A DNA stretch of 64,000 nt, from the NCBI RefSeq assembly GCF_963678635.1, contig NC_087064.1, positions 36,093,716 to 36,157,715 on the forward strand, in the 5' to 3' direction. Below, piece after piece: positions 19,045-32,300 of this stretch (position 1 is the first letter of the stretch; each line of letters begins with the position of its first letter). The notes under the pieces are model-generated. The model saw only the letters and a list, made by a program, of their open reading frames with translations. It was not told the origin of the DNA and did not search any database. The DNA comes from Symsagittifera roscoffensis (Eukaryota; Xenacoelomorpha; Acoela; Convolutidae). The position numbers and the translations under genes are program-made.

Positions 19045-19420
19045 ATCTTATAGTTATCAAGAAATAAATAACCAAGAGTTGTTTTACCCGGAGTCATTTT
19101 GATGTTTCAGTTGACTGATTTCTAAAGAAATGCTTGAAAATTCGCTTCTAGCAGACGATTTCATCACTTATTGCATATTTTTTCTTACGAGCAAGATTAT
19201 CTTTCGAACTTTTGCCTGTAATTTTGTAAAGCAAGTGGTGCGAACCTCTGCTTCTTCTCTAAGTTTGAATCATGTGATAGCTTGATTGATAATGAGTTCA
19301 ATTTTCTTAGCTTCTACGGCATACTTAGTCTTAAGATAACGTCTACACCTGGGACGGCTGAGGGTCTGGGTGTAAATCTGGCGAGGACCTGTTTAATCCA
19401 AACAAATTCTCGGCTTTTTG
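19045..19420. repeat. Copy C, right part
   Basis: Resumes the ~1.2 kb unit after the LTR element: it starts with ATCTT, then the tagttatcaagaaataaat string matching 6280-6298 of copy B, and continues through the SINE head at 19322-19395. Confidence 0.75.
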
Positions 19421-20000
19421 TTTGTCTGCTCATGTTTTGAAGTGAGAATTTATAGTTAAATACAGACTTCAATATCTCGCCATGTTTATGCTTTTTTAGC
19501 GTAATTTTTTTGCATGCTTAATGGAAAAGTTTTTGCACATTTAAGCTATTTTGTTAAATTTTCACTTGTTTTTTTTGTCGAGTTAATAACTGTCGGCCTA
19601 ATTAATGATATCGACTTAGTGGCTTCTTATTGCGTCGTTACGTCCTATAAAAAGTTTTTGTGCGCTTGTGTGTGCTCTGACGGGAAAAACCTTTTTTTTA
19701 AGTTGAGAATTTTTCTGAATTTCTTTTCGGCATACAGTGTTTCTGCTCATATTTTTTCGTTGGTAATTATAAATTCAAATCCACTCAACCATCCGGCGTA
19801 TCTGGCGTAGAGATAAAACAACTGGTTGATGTGGTGAAGATTGTGGTGAGGACCTGTTTAATCCAAACAAATTCTCGGCTTTTTGTTGTCTGCTCATGTT
19901 TTGAAGTGAGAATTTATAGTTAAATACAGACTTCAATATCTCGCCATGTTTATGCTTTTTAGCCTAATTTTTTTGCATGCTTAACGGAAAAGTTTTTGCA
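19383..20000. repeat. Direct duplication (gaggacctg... unit), 464-bp period
   Basis: The segment 19383-19543 (gaggacctgtttaatcc through ggaaaagtttttgcac) recurs at 19847-20005 with few differences. The second copy starts in the middle of another repeat, immediately after gtggtgaagatt. That suggests recombination between two SINE-like sequences. Confidence 0.75.
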
Positions 20001-20806
20001 CGTTTAAGCCATTTCGTATATTGCAATGCTTAAGAAGGTTTTTTCGATTTTATTGTTTATGATTGATAGGCCAATTGTAGACTAGGGCCAAACATTGGGC
20101 TGTTGCTATGATAAAAGCTGGGGAGGGTTAGGGATGGCTGCGCAGTGTAGGGTACATGGGTACTACTTTTTTTCCGTAAACAACCTGGTCCACAGGACTC
20201 ATTGAACTGGTGATACCTTGGCTCATAAAGAATTCAACATTTTTAGTGTATAATGCCCGCTTAGCCTAGTGATAACGAATGCGCCTGGGACTCTAAAAGT
20301 ACTGGTTATGAATCTGACCAGGACCAGTTTCTTTCAACGGAAATTGTTCCGGTTAAAAAAGTTCGGCCTATTATCTGTCTGCTCATGTTTTGTCGAATTA
20401 GTTCACACATCTGCTATAGACATTTTTAACTGCAATTATTTTTAGCATTATAAAAATCAGGGTGAATCGATTTGATTTTCACATTGGTTGTAATTTAACC
20501 AGCTCGATTTGTTAAATTTCCACTCGTTTTTTTTTGTCGAGTTAATAACTTTCGGCCTAATTAATGATATCGACTTAGTGGCTTCTTATTGCGTCGTTAC
20601 GTCCTATAAAAAGTTTTTGTGCGCGTGTGTGTGCTCTGACGGGAAAAACCTTTTTTTTTTAAGTTGAGAATTTTTCAGAATTTCTTTTCGGCATACAGGG
20701 TTTCTGCTCATATTTTTTCGGCCTTGTTACCGCTTGGTAATTATAAATTCAAATCCACTCAACCATCTGGCGTAGAGATAAAACAACTGGTTGATGTGGT
20801 GAAGAT
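19550..20806. repeat. Direct duplication of ~295 bp at 19550-19840 and 20511-20806
   Basis: Both copies contain gtcggcctaattaatgat-like sequence, cgtcctataaaaagtttttg, gggaaaaacc and aaacaactggttgatgtggtg. They differ by small indels in T runs. Only the second continues into an intact box B (20811-20821); the first is cut at that point and joined to the gaggacctg repeat. Confidence 0.8.
20255..20329 (+). repeat. tRNA-derived SINE head (family 1, best copy)
   Basis: A box A (ttagcctagtgataacg) is followed by a box B-like ggttatgaatctg at 20304-20316 and a downstream accaggaccag. The layout matches the heads at 1014, 6554 and 19322. No cloverleaf with a usable anticodon arm is evident. Confidence 0.55.
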
Positions 20807-20835
20807 TTGCGGTTCGAATCCGGCCGGGCCCTTTT
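20778..20835 (+). repeat. tRNA-derived SINE head with intact box B
   Basis: aactggttgatgtggtg resembles box A, and ggttcgaatcc at 20811-20821 is a perfect box B followed by ggccgggccc and a T run. T-rich DNA with a gtcggcttagtt string follows, as after other SINE heads in the window. Confidence 0.6.
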
Positions 20836-23123
20836 TTGCAAACTAGAGTTTTTGTGCTTTTTCGGATTATCGTCCGTCTGTTTATTTTTGTCGGCTTAGT
20901 TTCTGTAGCTCGATCGTTAAGCTTTATTCCAACTTGCTGTAACCCTTTTTTTGATAAATTTCAAAGAACCGAGATTTAAAAAAACTTCATCAATATTGAA
21001 ATTACAGACACTATATTTGGGGACTGTCAGGGTACTCCGATAGATTGTAAATATTACCGCCAAATGTGACTGTTCAAATTTTTTTTCTGTTTCCGACATA
21101 TGACGTTTTGTTATGATTTTGCAATATTATTCAAAAATTTTAGATTGCAACTCTATAGTGGAATGCTGTTAGTGTCCTCCCAAGGCTTTCAAATGTGGTC
21201 TCAAAATACGATTGCTCAATTCCCTTTGAGTTTGATTCAGTAGGAATTGGGAGCAATATTTGAAAAATGTGATAGATCTAATTTTTTACAGTTTCTTTGT
21301 TTTGCTTGTTTTCTTTGTTTTATTACATTAGTAGTCACTGAAGACAACGTAGTAGATTTTACATAGTGTGTGGTGGAGGATTTTTTTGGACAATTTCATC
21401 CGTTTTTTGAAAATATAAAAGGTTTTAAAAATTTCATAAACGCTAAAGAGCAGTCAGAACATGCAGGCTTTTGCCCTGATACGTAGACTCTCGTTATTGT
21501 AATTTTGTGGATTTGCCACTGTGATCCACTTCTAAAATTTACAACATGCGTTTTGCACGTAGATGGTACATAAACATTAAACCAAGATTGTTTTCAGCCA
21601 TACTTTTCAAAAAAGCTCCACTTCTGTCCATTTGATACCAATTATTCAAAATTGACCCAGTAGTTGTAGTGTAACTGGGAATCGATGAACGAAGTGAAGA
21701 CTTATATGGTCATGATGATTTTTTTATAAATTTGTTTCTAAAATTTATTTTGGCATCTTAAAATTTAATTTGTTCTTAAAAGTCTAAAATTTGTTCACGC
21801 TCAATTTTTTTTTTATCGCGGTTTGATTTTTTCTAAATTTAGTTCATTCATTTTGTTGAAAGGATGACAAACTCCACTATCGATAACAACCAAAGTTAAG
21901 GGGCACAATAAACGTGATCGACTTCTAGTTTCGAAAGTGGATTTGAGTTTTTAGATAGCCCAGCGGAATAAAATTTTTACCTGTCTCAAATTGCGTTAAT
22001 TTTTATGGAAGAAATTCAAAAAGTTTTAAGGCCATAATTTTTTTCTTCTTTGAAGTTTGAAAGTTGTCTGTTTTGTTTCGTGTTTCCTTGCGTTCATTGA
22101 CTATTTTCTAACTCTGTTTGACTCAGTTTTAGTTCAAAACTTGCTAAATGAATTGCGAACTTTCGTCTCCAGTAGTTTTTCTGTTAACTTTGTTTCGAAA
22201 GTTTATTTGTTTTGTCTGGATTAGTTAAATTAGTACTGAACGAATTGATAATGTGGTGTAGTAAGCAGTAGCTTCATTTCAACATAGACCTTTTTTTTAA
22301 ATGTTTCATTCTTTGACGGGGTCAAAAGACCTCGGCAGCATTAAATAAATAGTAAAGATGCTGAAGTGTAAATAAATTACACTGGAAATATTATCTGACT
22401 AGGATATAGATTTTACTAACCAGCTATAAACCACCGTTAGTGCGCACACCAAGCGATGTGTTTTTTTCTCTATGAATGCTCAAAGTTAAACTTATGTTGG
22501 TATAATTTTTGTGGACTGATAATCCCACTGGACATCCTTTCAATGTGGTTGTAATTTTACTACGTGCATATTGGTGCAATCTAAGTGTTGCAAAACACAT
22601 ATTTGTTTCCTTAGAAGTATAAACCTTGCAGATTACGTTCCCACTTAATTGTTTGCTTATCATTCGGCCAGACTTCTCCAAACACGAATTCGTCCTGGGT
22701 GTTTTATTGGGACAGTTGAAATATGCACATTGAATTTTACACTGTCTTATTGACCTAATTCGATAACTGTTAGTCACATATTACTATAATATATAGAGGC
22801 ACATTTTTTGAAATTAATAACAACCAATAATTTTGGCAACCAATTTGTTTTGAAATTTATTTTGGTATCTAGATGTCATCAATTGATCAAACTAGGAGAA
22901 CTGTGAGTATGAAAGTATCAACTACGCATCGCATACTATACTATCCCAAACTGCTTCAGCACTGAGATGTTAAGCTTAAATTGCACTTTACAATGCTTGA
23001 TGCAATCACGTATGGTTTCATTTGACGATTGTGGTACACCGTACACGTTATCACCGGATCAGATGTGACATTGGTGGAAGTTATGTTATGGTGTTTTGTT
23101 GTAATTGTGTTGTTGAAATTTAG
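20836..23123. other. Intergenic AT-rich region upstream of the EML gene
   Basis: T-rich DNA with SINE-body-like strings. The only notable frame is a 117-codon minus-strand ORF at 22424-22777, listed separately. A cagtcagaaca...ctgatacg motif near 21450-21495 belongs to a dispersed repeat. I could not recognise a promoter or a first exon of the downstream gene. Confidence 0.4.
22424..22777 (-). CDS. Hypothetical 117-aa ORF, Cys-containing
   Basis: A minus-strand frame of 117 codons with six cysteines, several N-glycosylation-type sequons and alternating hydrophobic residues. It could pass for an extracellular-domain exon. The flanks are AT-rich, no clear splice sites were identified, and no family was recognised. 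Its length is above that of most chance ORFs here, but two other ORFs of similar length in this window lie in repeats, so this may be noise. Confidence 0.2.
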   Translation of the reverse strand: MTNSYRIRSIRQCKIQCAYFNCPNKTPRTNSCLEKSGRMISKQLSGNVICKVYTSKETNMCFATLRLHQYARSKITTTLKGCPVGLSVHKNYTNISLTLSIHREKNTSLGVRTNGGL

Positions 23124-23338
23124 ACACGAATAACCATCTGAACAACAACGGAATGGGAGATCTGGGCAACGGAACCCATCAATTGAATGGGAATGGGAAT
23201 GGACTGAGCCCATCGGGCATTTCGGATTCCACTTCCAGTGGTGCAGGAAAGAGTGAGGCTGAGAGAATCGCAGCACTGGAGTTGCTTGTGAGCCAACAGG
23301 CCGACGAGCTCCTATGTCTCAAAACGGCATATGCAGAG
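23124..23338 (+). CDS. EML: EML exon: N-terminus and coiled coil
   Basis: Acceptor aaatttag before 23124; donor gag|gtaatc after 23338. It encodes the Asn/Gly-rich start and the heptad segment AERIAALELLVSQQADEL typical of the EML trimerisation helix. Phase 0 at its end. Confidence 0.8.
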
Positions 23339-26300
23339 GTAATCTATTTAATTTAATCTATTTCACTTTGTTTACAACAGGCACCAGATGATCTTAATCC
23401 AAGCGGAGAGTCTGTAAGGTGATATGCACCACTAAGCTTATCTTTCAACAGTTATATGTACAATATCGAGGAGTCGCTGATGGCTACGAAAAGCTCTGGT
23501 GCGCTGTTTTGGAGTGTAAACATTTAAACGGTTGTTATGCTAGTCGTGGTGTTTCAGATGATCCGTAGACTTCAAGAGGTAGAGTCTCGACCAGTTTCCA
23601 CAGCTCCGAAAAGTTCCACAGCCAGTCATAAACCAGGTAGTTTGCATGTTCTCATCTTTGCTATTGCGATACAAAATTTTGACGTATTTTGCGGTAGGCA
23701 ATAAGTCGCTCAGAATTCTCAAAAAGGGACGGTGAAAAATCACGGCTGGTTTTTGTTTCCGTTGAAAGTTGAGTTTTAATTATCCCCTGAACAAAACTTA
23801 CTTAGTCGACCAAGCCGAGCTAGGATATGGCTGCAGTTGATTACACACGCAAATACAGACCGCTCTTTTCCGATAAAAGTCCCACATATTAGTTCACATT
23901 TTTCGGAATTAAATTTTTTTGAGGGGCATGTGTGATGCAGCTTTGAAACCATCTAGACCCTGAGCTCGAAAGGTGCCTTTAATTGCTAGCATTTTCCTAA
24001 TTTTTTAGTGATTGAAAGTTAGGAATCACCAGACTTAATTTAGCGAGAGCGCAGTGAATTAATCAAAGTTCCAACGCGTTCAAAAAATAAATCCAAAATG
24101 GATTGAGGCAATCTAATTAGTAATAATAATTTCGATCTAGACTAGACTCAAATTGTATTTTTCATTAATGGTTGTTTGGTTGTTCCAATTTTCGAAAAAG
24201 TGACAGCATATTTGTGTTCCTTTCTGATCTGACTAGAGAGGGTTGTTCTGAGTTAGACAAATTCCGGTCTTTGAAACAGTGAGTTCAATGGATTGAAACT
24301 GTGATTTTCAACGGATAAATTTATACATCAAAAAATATTGACTCCCTTCCCTGACTTCCAATGAAAAAAAATAGTTTCTAAGCACTGCGAATGAATCGCA
24401 CTCAATACTATTCCAGTTTGAATTGAAGCAAGCAAAATTTTCCCAATAATTCCTAACACGAATCAAATTATTCCACTTCAAAGTATTTGACTTGTAATCG
24501 GGAACTTTGTCTAGTGGTAAAGCGCATGCTTTTGGAACATAAGGTCTGAGTTCGAAACCCGTTTGATGGGAAATTTGGAGTTCTCTTTTTTTATTTATCC
24601 ATTTGTTTTGTCGACCTAATTTTCAAAGCATGGGATTTATAAAATGTTTTTTTTTTGGCTATAATTAAAATTCGTAAATTGTTAATTGAACAACTCTAAA
24701 TTTGAATAAGTTTCGTTTTAAATTTTTTTTCGGTCAAATAATTTTGGTTTTTTTTACGGCTGAGTCATCTTATATTCCGTCGTTTAAAGGTCAAAATTTA
24801 TAGTGAAAAAATTTGAGTCTTAAATCTTAGTTTTTTATTACGACAACAGTAGTTTTTTATTGCAAGTTGTTTTCGGCTCAATTTGCGTCTGCTTGCTTGC
24901 AGCATGGAAAATTAAATCGAAGGCTTAGTTCCCGCTGTAAGTCACATTTTTGACTGAATATTTTTGTCGGCTTGGTTGCCACAATGTGGACTTTTTTGGA
25001 CTTGAATTATTTTCACCATACTTGAAAGTTATTCATTCCTGTTATATTTAAATTTACCTACCCTGATTTTGTAAAATTTGCTTTCTTTTTTCTCGGTCAT
25101 CTTAAAAGGTTGAAAGGTTCATACGGCATATTCGGCCTTTATTATATGTTTTTCTTCACCTAATTTTGCGCTCTTTGAAGGCAAAATAAATTTTTAAAAT
25201 CTTCGTGTTTCTCGAAGGCAATTTTCAAAATTTAATAGCTCAAATTTTTTCGTTACAACAATTTTTTCGGTTTAACTGACGTTTACCCTTAGTTGTCGCT
25301 TGATTAACTTTTCTGAATGTTTATTCAACGCTTGCGAATGTGTTTCGACATTTTTTCATCAAGTTGATCATCATTCGAGACAAATTTATTGATGTAGCTT
25401 TTCAGAAATTATCAGATTTCACAGCGAAATAGTTACAAGAGCGAAAGTTCCAACTTTTTTAATGTTTACTTGCGCTCATTGGCTCTTTTCCAACTGTCTG
25501 TTGGCTATGTTAATGGCTCAACCTCATTTTTGGTACACTACAAGGCTGTAATTGTGTGATAATCGCGAGTGGCGCGAAGTGGATTTTTTATACAGTCTGA
25601 TTGGTATTGGTGCTATTCTTTTTCCATAAAGTTATTATTTTTGTTTTTCGGGTGTGTTTTAATTTTTCTTATTTCCTCTCAAAGTCGGTTGACACAAACA
25701 GTCATTGCTACCAGCTAGTTTTTGAGCGAAAAAGGTGAGCGGGCATGTTTGTTTTGTTTTGCAACCAAAAGCATTACCGCAAAAAATCTTCGTAATGGAG
25801 GGAGCGATTTTTTTTATATTATAGACCTTTCAATCCTAATTTGAACGACATTTAAAATTTTTCAACAAGTTTTCCCAGTGTCGAGAAAAACTGGTTTGAA
25901 ATTTCACTTGCATGCTTATTGTAGAAAGCTAAGCTGCGAAATTTCAGTTGAACTCCAGTTAAATTTGTTTTAAGTGTTTAAAGCGCCATTTTCGGAATAA
26001 AAAAATTCAAAACTATTCCTTCAATTTTTTTTCAGTCATTTTTAGACAGAAACCGTTGTCTGATTTGCTTGTTTTACTGTGACTGTCGAATATGCCTAAA
26101 TTTCAGTTTTAGTCAGTTCCTTTCATCACACCGTGCATAAAAAAACATTATTTTGAAAAAGAAAACATGAGATGAAATTTGAGAACGTATTTTTTAAGAA
26201 TATGGCCTGAACATTCTGTGCTACTTGCACAGCAACCGGCTTTCCCTTTTTATTTTTATTTTGTCAAATGTACCTAATTTACCATTACTATCGAAGTTAT

Positions 26301-29300
26301 AGGCTTTCTTTTTTATTATGGCTGGAACTTCCTGTGCTACTAGCAGCAGCCGGCTATCATTGTTTAAAAATGGCATTTTTGGCTAGTTTAGAAAGTTAAT
26401 GCGCGTAGTTGTTTTAACGCTTAGTCTGGTAGACGGAATAACCAGGCTCAAATATTATTCCAAATTGAATTGAGGCAAGAATATTGGTCTAAGTATTGCG
26501 TTAATAGACTTGAAATCACCTTATGCTGACAGCGTATGGAGGGAAAAATGAAAAACGTTCAGAATTTGACTTCTATATTGGCATATACTATGGGTTAGTT
26601 GAGACTCGTCAAACCGAAGTCGGAATGTTCAAGGTTGTGCGCTGATAAGAGTCGTCTTGTTAATTTTTTACAGTGTTGTTTATTTTCAAAGTGTTTTTCA
26701 TGTTTGCAAACATTTCATGCTTTCAAGGTGCAGCTTTTTTGTGAAATTTTTCTATCAAAGGTCAAAAGCACTCGCTAATCAAGATGAAAGTAAATAACCA
26801 TCTGAACATAAATTGCACTTAATTTGTTGAAAGTCACATCAATTGAATGAAAGTATTGGACCTTTGTGAACAGTTAACGGGAGTAATTGGAGCGACTGTT
26901 GCAAATACATTTCAAACATACATCGTTTCTCGGAGTCTACACAGTCGCTCAACAATGTCGGACTGTCGCGACAATCCCCGTCGTCCCAGCATCATACCAC
27001 TACTCCAAGCTACCAAAACCGCCGGCGAATGTCCGGTAACCAGCCATAAGTGCTATCTGTCAATGATTATTACACTTGGGCCGAAGGGACAACACTGTTT
27101 GGGCATTTGTTAAGGCTTATTTTCGTTTTAGAACATTTATAGTCGGGTATTGGTTTATATTCTGTGCTCCTTTCCTTTCTTCCTCATTCGTGTGGTCCAC
27201 AAAATTCCTCTTGGTTTCTAGCCTTAGAGTGATTTTTATCCCGCGTCGCATCTCAGCTTTCCTGTGATTTTAGATTAGACCTTGATTCAAGCGTGTCTAA
27301 AACTATGTAGAAATTCTAATATGGCTGCAGTATCTGAAACAGTTATAATAATGAATTAACCGACGCTAAAGCCGTTTGGGGGGAGGAGAGGATGTTAGCT
27401 TGGTTCCAGTTGGGAATATTTAGCTAATCAGAATTGAGCATTTTCATGCAGCGCTTAGCAAACTTAATACGAATTAAATGCTGGGGTGGAAGATCTTGAC
27501 TTGGTCTATCTGGAGGGGGTCTAATTTGCTGTTTGTCTAATTTCCTAAGCCCCTAGAGGGGTTAGTTATTGCTTAAAAATGAACATTCCATCATCATAGA
27601 TACTGCAACCTAACAGTTAAATATTTTTCTCAGCAATAGTGATGTCTATTGATGGTGTTTGCAGGGTCTGCTCGAACAACGGCGCTCCCGAATAAGCCAG
27701 CACCCGCCCACACTCCAGCTGCAGGTGCTCGACACAACACGGGGACCGCTACACCCAGAAGCACTCTGGGATCAAGCAAACGAGCAAACTTAAGCTCAGC
27801 GGAGAACCTGAATACAACCTCCTCTAGTCATGCGCCCTCCAGTGCTAGAGGCACTTCGAAGAAAATAGGCGCCAAAGAAGTGTCCATCGAACGAAGTGAG
27901 TCCATTCAGTAGAGATTAGATTGTTGATGTTGGTTACACTAGCTAGCACAGCATAGCACAGTGCAATCAAAACCACCTTTGAATTCTAACTGTAATACCT
28001 TTGGCTTACTTCATGTACAGATCATCATTTGTTTTCGTGTATTTGGACGTCGAATATCAATGACATTTTTATGTCTCAGTCGGTAAAGCGCGTCTGTCGA
28101 AAAGTATAGTTTCCCGTTTCAGCTTATATTTACCAATTTGTTATAGTTTCTAGTTCTTTAAAATGAGCTGAAGAATTTTTCATTAAGCTTCAAAATTTCA
28201 TCGCTTTTGCATCGTGAACGGTTTTGCATCATGAAATCGCTTTTGCTTGTGAAGTTTTCTTGCGCATTGAAAGTTTTTTTGTAATGGTCATTTTTGAGTA
28301 CAAATTGGAATAGAATTATCAGAAGGTCTCTAAAGTGAGTACCGAACACCATGGATATGGGTCTCTTTATTGGATTGCCTTTTTGGAAAATGCCAAACGT
28401 ATTACCAGAAAAGCCAAACGTATATCAAACGTGATTTTTAGTTTCAGTCGAGGGTTAACAAAATGAGTGAAATTTTCAGGACAAAGATATAGTAACTTCA
28501 TGTTGGAAGTTAAGTATTCATCTCTTGTTCAAAACAGGTTTTTGTATGTCGTACATAGGGTGTAGCTGTCAAAGTAGACAGCGGAAATGAAATTCGTGAC
28601 AGGAATTGTCTGAAGTGAAATATATTGATGACTCGATATTAATTATTTGTCTCCTTTGGTCTACTGATGAATCAGTGAGTGCTGTTTTTCTATGTAGTAT
28701 CTCTGCGCTATAAAGTGGACATTGGTTAGTAAATTGCATCTCTACTTATTCCTATTTAGACTATGTATTCCTTAATTTCTAATACTTTTCTTTTTTTCTC
28801 TCTCTCTCCTTGTTAAAGGAAAAGGCTAATGGGTATCTTTATTCTTTCTCCTTTCTTGTTTTATTGAGTAAGCGAAGTGCGATATATGACTTATTACTTT
28901 ATGACTGTGACATCGAGAAAACATGATCTCATGAATTGAATTGAGCGGAGACCTCCAAGGTATTAAGACAAAATTGATAAACTTGAGGTCATTGGTGAGA
29001 TTTCCCAAAGGGGTTCTTAATTCTACCGGTGAAATGATCAAACTTTACCTTATTCACAGTTCACTTGGACAGGGTTCGTATTGTTTGGTTCCGTTTTTCT
29101 TAGTCTGTTGGTGTTTGTTTGTGCATCGGAAGTTGCTTGTGGGAGTGTTCAAAAACCTTCAGTGTCATGTGTATTTGAGCTAATCCTCTTGTGTAGGCGA
29201 AGGATTGGCGAAGATGTATCTAAAAGGGAGAGCAGTGACTATGTATGCGCCTTCGGAACAGAAGTATGGAAGAGTGAATGATGTTGGCAAAGAACCGGGC

Positions 29301-32300
29301 GAGAACTTGACTCTTCAATGGGTGTTCGGATACAGAGGAAAAGATTGCAGGAACAACATTCTAGTGTTGGGCTCGGGAGAATTGTGTTACTTTGCAGCTG
29401 CCACTGCAATAATGTACAACACAGAAACTGGAGTACAGAGGTTCTACCAGGAACACACAGACGACATTAAGAGGTAGCTTATATCTTAGAAGATGCAAAA
29501 GCAACCTCCCAATACCATTGAAGAGATGTGAAAATTTCTTATTTCCATCCATTGTGTTCGCATTCAAGTTTAATAATGGAACTATTTAGCTTTTATTCGA
29601 ATAACAAATGATGGGATTTCATGCGATTATCCGAGCATATTTGAGAGATAAAAAATCCAAACTAGAACAGCAGTTAAAGCAGTTCGATCGTTTACCTGAA
29701 ATATGCTGCTAAATTCATTTTATAGATGTTAGTTGTCTCATAACATGCCAAGATCATGTAAAATGAAGTATCTAAAAGCTCTGTTTTACATGAGTTTATC
29801 TTTAAAATGTCTCGATCTTTTCATTTGTATTCTGGTTGAACAATATATGTTGATTGCTTTTCAGCATTGCCCTGCATCCGGACAAGGTGACCGTGGCTTC
29901 TGGACAAGTTGCTGGCCACGCAGAAGTAGACGGAAAAGTAAGTTGCCAGAATTAGCTATCGTTTCTTATTCCAGCCCAGCCATGTTCTCTAATATGATTA
30001 TACACTGATGATGTGACTCTTTCTTCAGCCCCATGTTCGTGTGTGGAATTCTTCAACACTCCAGACCATGCATGTGCTGGGAGAGGGTGTGTTCGGCCGT
30101 GGAGTGTGCTGTCTCTCATTCTCAAAGGCCGTAAGTATCCTCAACTTAAGATGATGATCATTGTTCTCTGGGTTTCAGTAGACAATGTCACCATTTTGTA
30201 AAAGGAGTGAAATAGTCTAGTCGCTGCATTCAGGATTCAGTGCATGCGATGTGGCATGTGCAGTATTGTTTAGAAAGAAGACGGGCGGTTTTCGGAATTT
30301 TTAAGCCAGTCATTAGACGAAGCAGAAGATTACCACATTTGCCAAAATATTCTGCGCAGCAGTCAAATTTCTAGGTAGTAAATAAGCGCTTTTGGGCACT
30401 TTTTGGAAGCTTAAATTGTTTGTGCATGCAAGCGCTTCAGGTATGCTACGGGTTTTATTTTTCTAAACTAACTCGCTCAAATGTTTACCTGTAACAAACA
30501 TGTGTGACTTAAAATAATTTTGGCTTAATCGGCCAAATATTGATGCAAAATTTTACAACCAGAAGTGAGAAGCACGGTCGGCAAGGAAACCGTTTCGAAA
30601 AAAAACGAGGCTAGTTCAAACAAAAGGACTCTTGCCATAGTTGTCGAGTGCAGTGGGTTTGAATTGATAAACTGTTCAATCGTACGGTGTTTATTACTGA
30701 GCGGTATTTCAGTTTATTTTAAAATTTGTTTGACTCGAATCAAACCACAAATTATGGTGGTTGGGAAACTAAAAATGTAGGGATTGTGTGAACTTTGCAA
30801 TATTTTTTCAAAGACCATCTTGATGCTTTGTTCTGTTTCAGGACGGCGGTGATCTTCTGTGTGCAGTAGATGAGTCGAATGAGCACGTGGTTACAGTGTG
30901 GGAGTGGAAGAGTGAGAAGAAGATCACAGAGCACAAGGGATCCCAGGACCCAGTGAGTGTGATGGAGTGGCACCCCGCCAGAATGAACAGTCTCATCATG
31001 TGCGGCAAGAGTGCAGTCTTCTTCTGGAGTTTCTCGGAGGAGAAGCTGAACAAGAAGACGGGAGTTTTCGAGAAGAATGAGAAGCCCAAGTTTGTGACGT
31101 GTTGTGCGTTTGCAGAGAACGAACAGGTCCTGACGGGAGACTCGAATGGAAACATATACGTGTGGAGTTGCGGTTAGTAGTTGGTCTTTGCCAGTTCTAA
31201 ATGCAACGGCTTCAAAAAGTCGAAGTCATGTTATGAAAGTTGTTGATCGTTAAAGTTTAATCAGTATGAATTGCAGCTGATGTGTTAAATAGACCAAGAG
31301 AATTTGACACACCTTTGAGATTTAAGTAAAAATTGTTATTTGGTCAGTCAGAAACATCGCAAAAACATGCAATCTGTAAAATATGTTACCCTTAGCATAA
31401 GTGAGCTGATTTAATTCATAAATCATTTAAGTGATAGATAAAATGATTAATGAGCCATAATGCTAGTTGTTGGGTTGCTTTTCAGATGACAACAAAGTGA
31501 AAGAAGCGGTCGAAAACGCTCATGATGGACCAATATTTGCCATGTGCTCGGTAGCTAACAACTGCGTAATCACTGGAGGCTCCAAAGACCTCACAGTCTC
31601 CCTATTCGACGTAGGATCCCTCTCCAAAGTGAGAGATCTGACTCATCTTCCAGAGAATATCGGAGGCATCCGCCAACTGGCAACCTCAGGAGATGGAGGG
31701 AAAGTGTTCGTAGGCACTACTAGGAACTGTATATTGGAAGGACCATTCGCTTCTGAGGAGCCACAGGCGTTCAAGTCACTCATCAGCAGTCATTTTGATG
31801 AGCTATGGGGTGCTGCTGTTCACCCGACGGAGCCGAAATTCCTGACTTGTGGTATGGATAAATTGATAGTGCTCTGGGACACAAATACGAGGCAGCCTAT
31901 CTGGACCAAACTGGTGGAGTACCAGCTGATGTGTGCCTCCTTCCACCCTACAGAGAATGTGGCTCTGTTCGGGACTGTGGAGGGCAAGTGGTTTGCAATG
32001 GACTTGGACTCCCAGGAGATCCTCACTCTTCACCCGGACTCAAAGGAGCAGTATGATTGCGTGGCTTACTCACCAGGTTAGCAAAAAAACATTCCAAGCG
32101 TTAATGAGCGAAGTGATTTATGACTTATTTAGGCCGTGTTTTTGATGCTTTTTTTCAGGAAAAGTCTTAATAATTGTTCGCACTCAAATCTGAATATTTA
32201 CGAATATAAGTTTTGGACTAAATCAAGGATCACGCGTGAAAATTTGAGTCGTACGAAATTAATACGACCGATGAGCGGGCCTCAATTCAGTTTGGAACGG

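Noticed and set aside
20778-20835. Functional tRNA gene
   Set aside because: Good box B, but no credible acceptor stem or anticodon arm; the T-rich body matches SINE copies.
26790-26830. Short match to the start of the EML first exon (aataaccatctgaaca)
   Set aside because: Only 16 bases; expected by chance in an AT-rich window of this size and not extended on either side.
31803-32033. Minus-strand and alternative-frame ORFs within EML exons
   Set aside because: Shadows of well-supported WD40 coding sequence.
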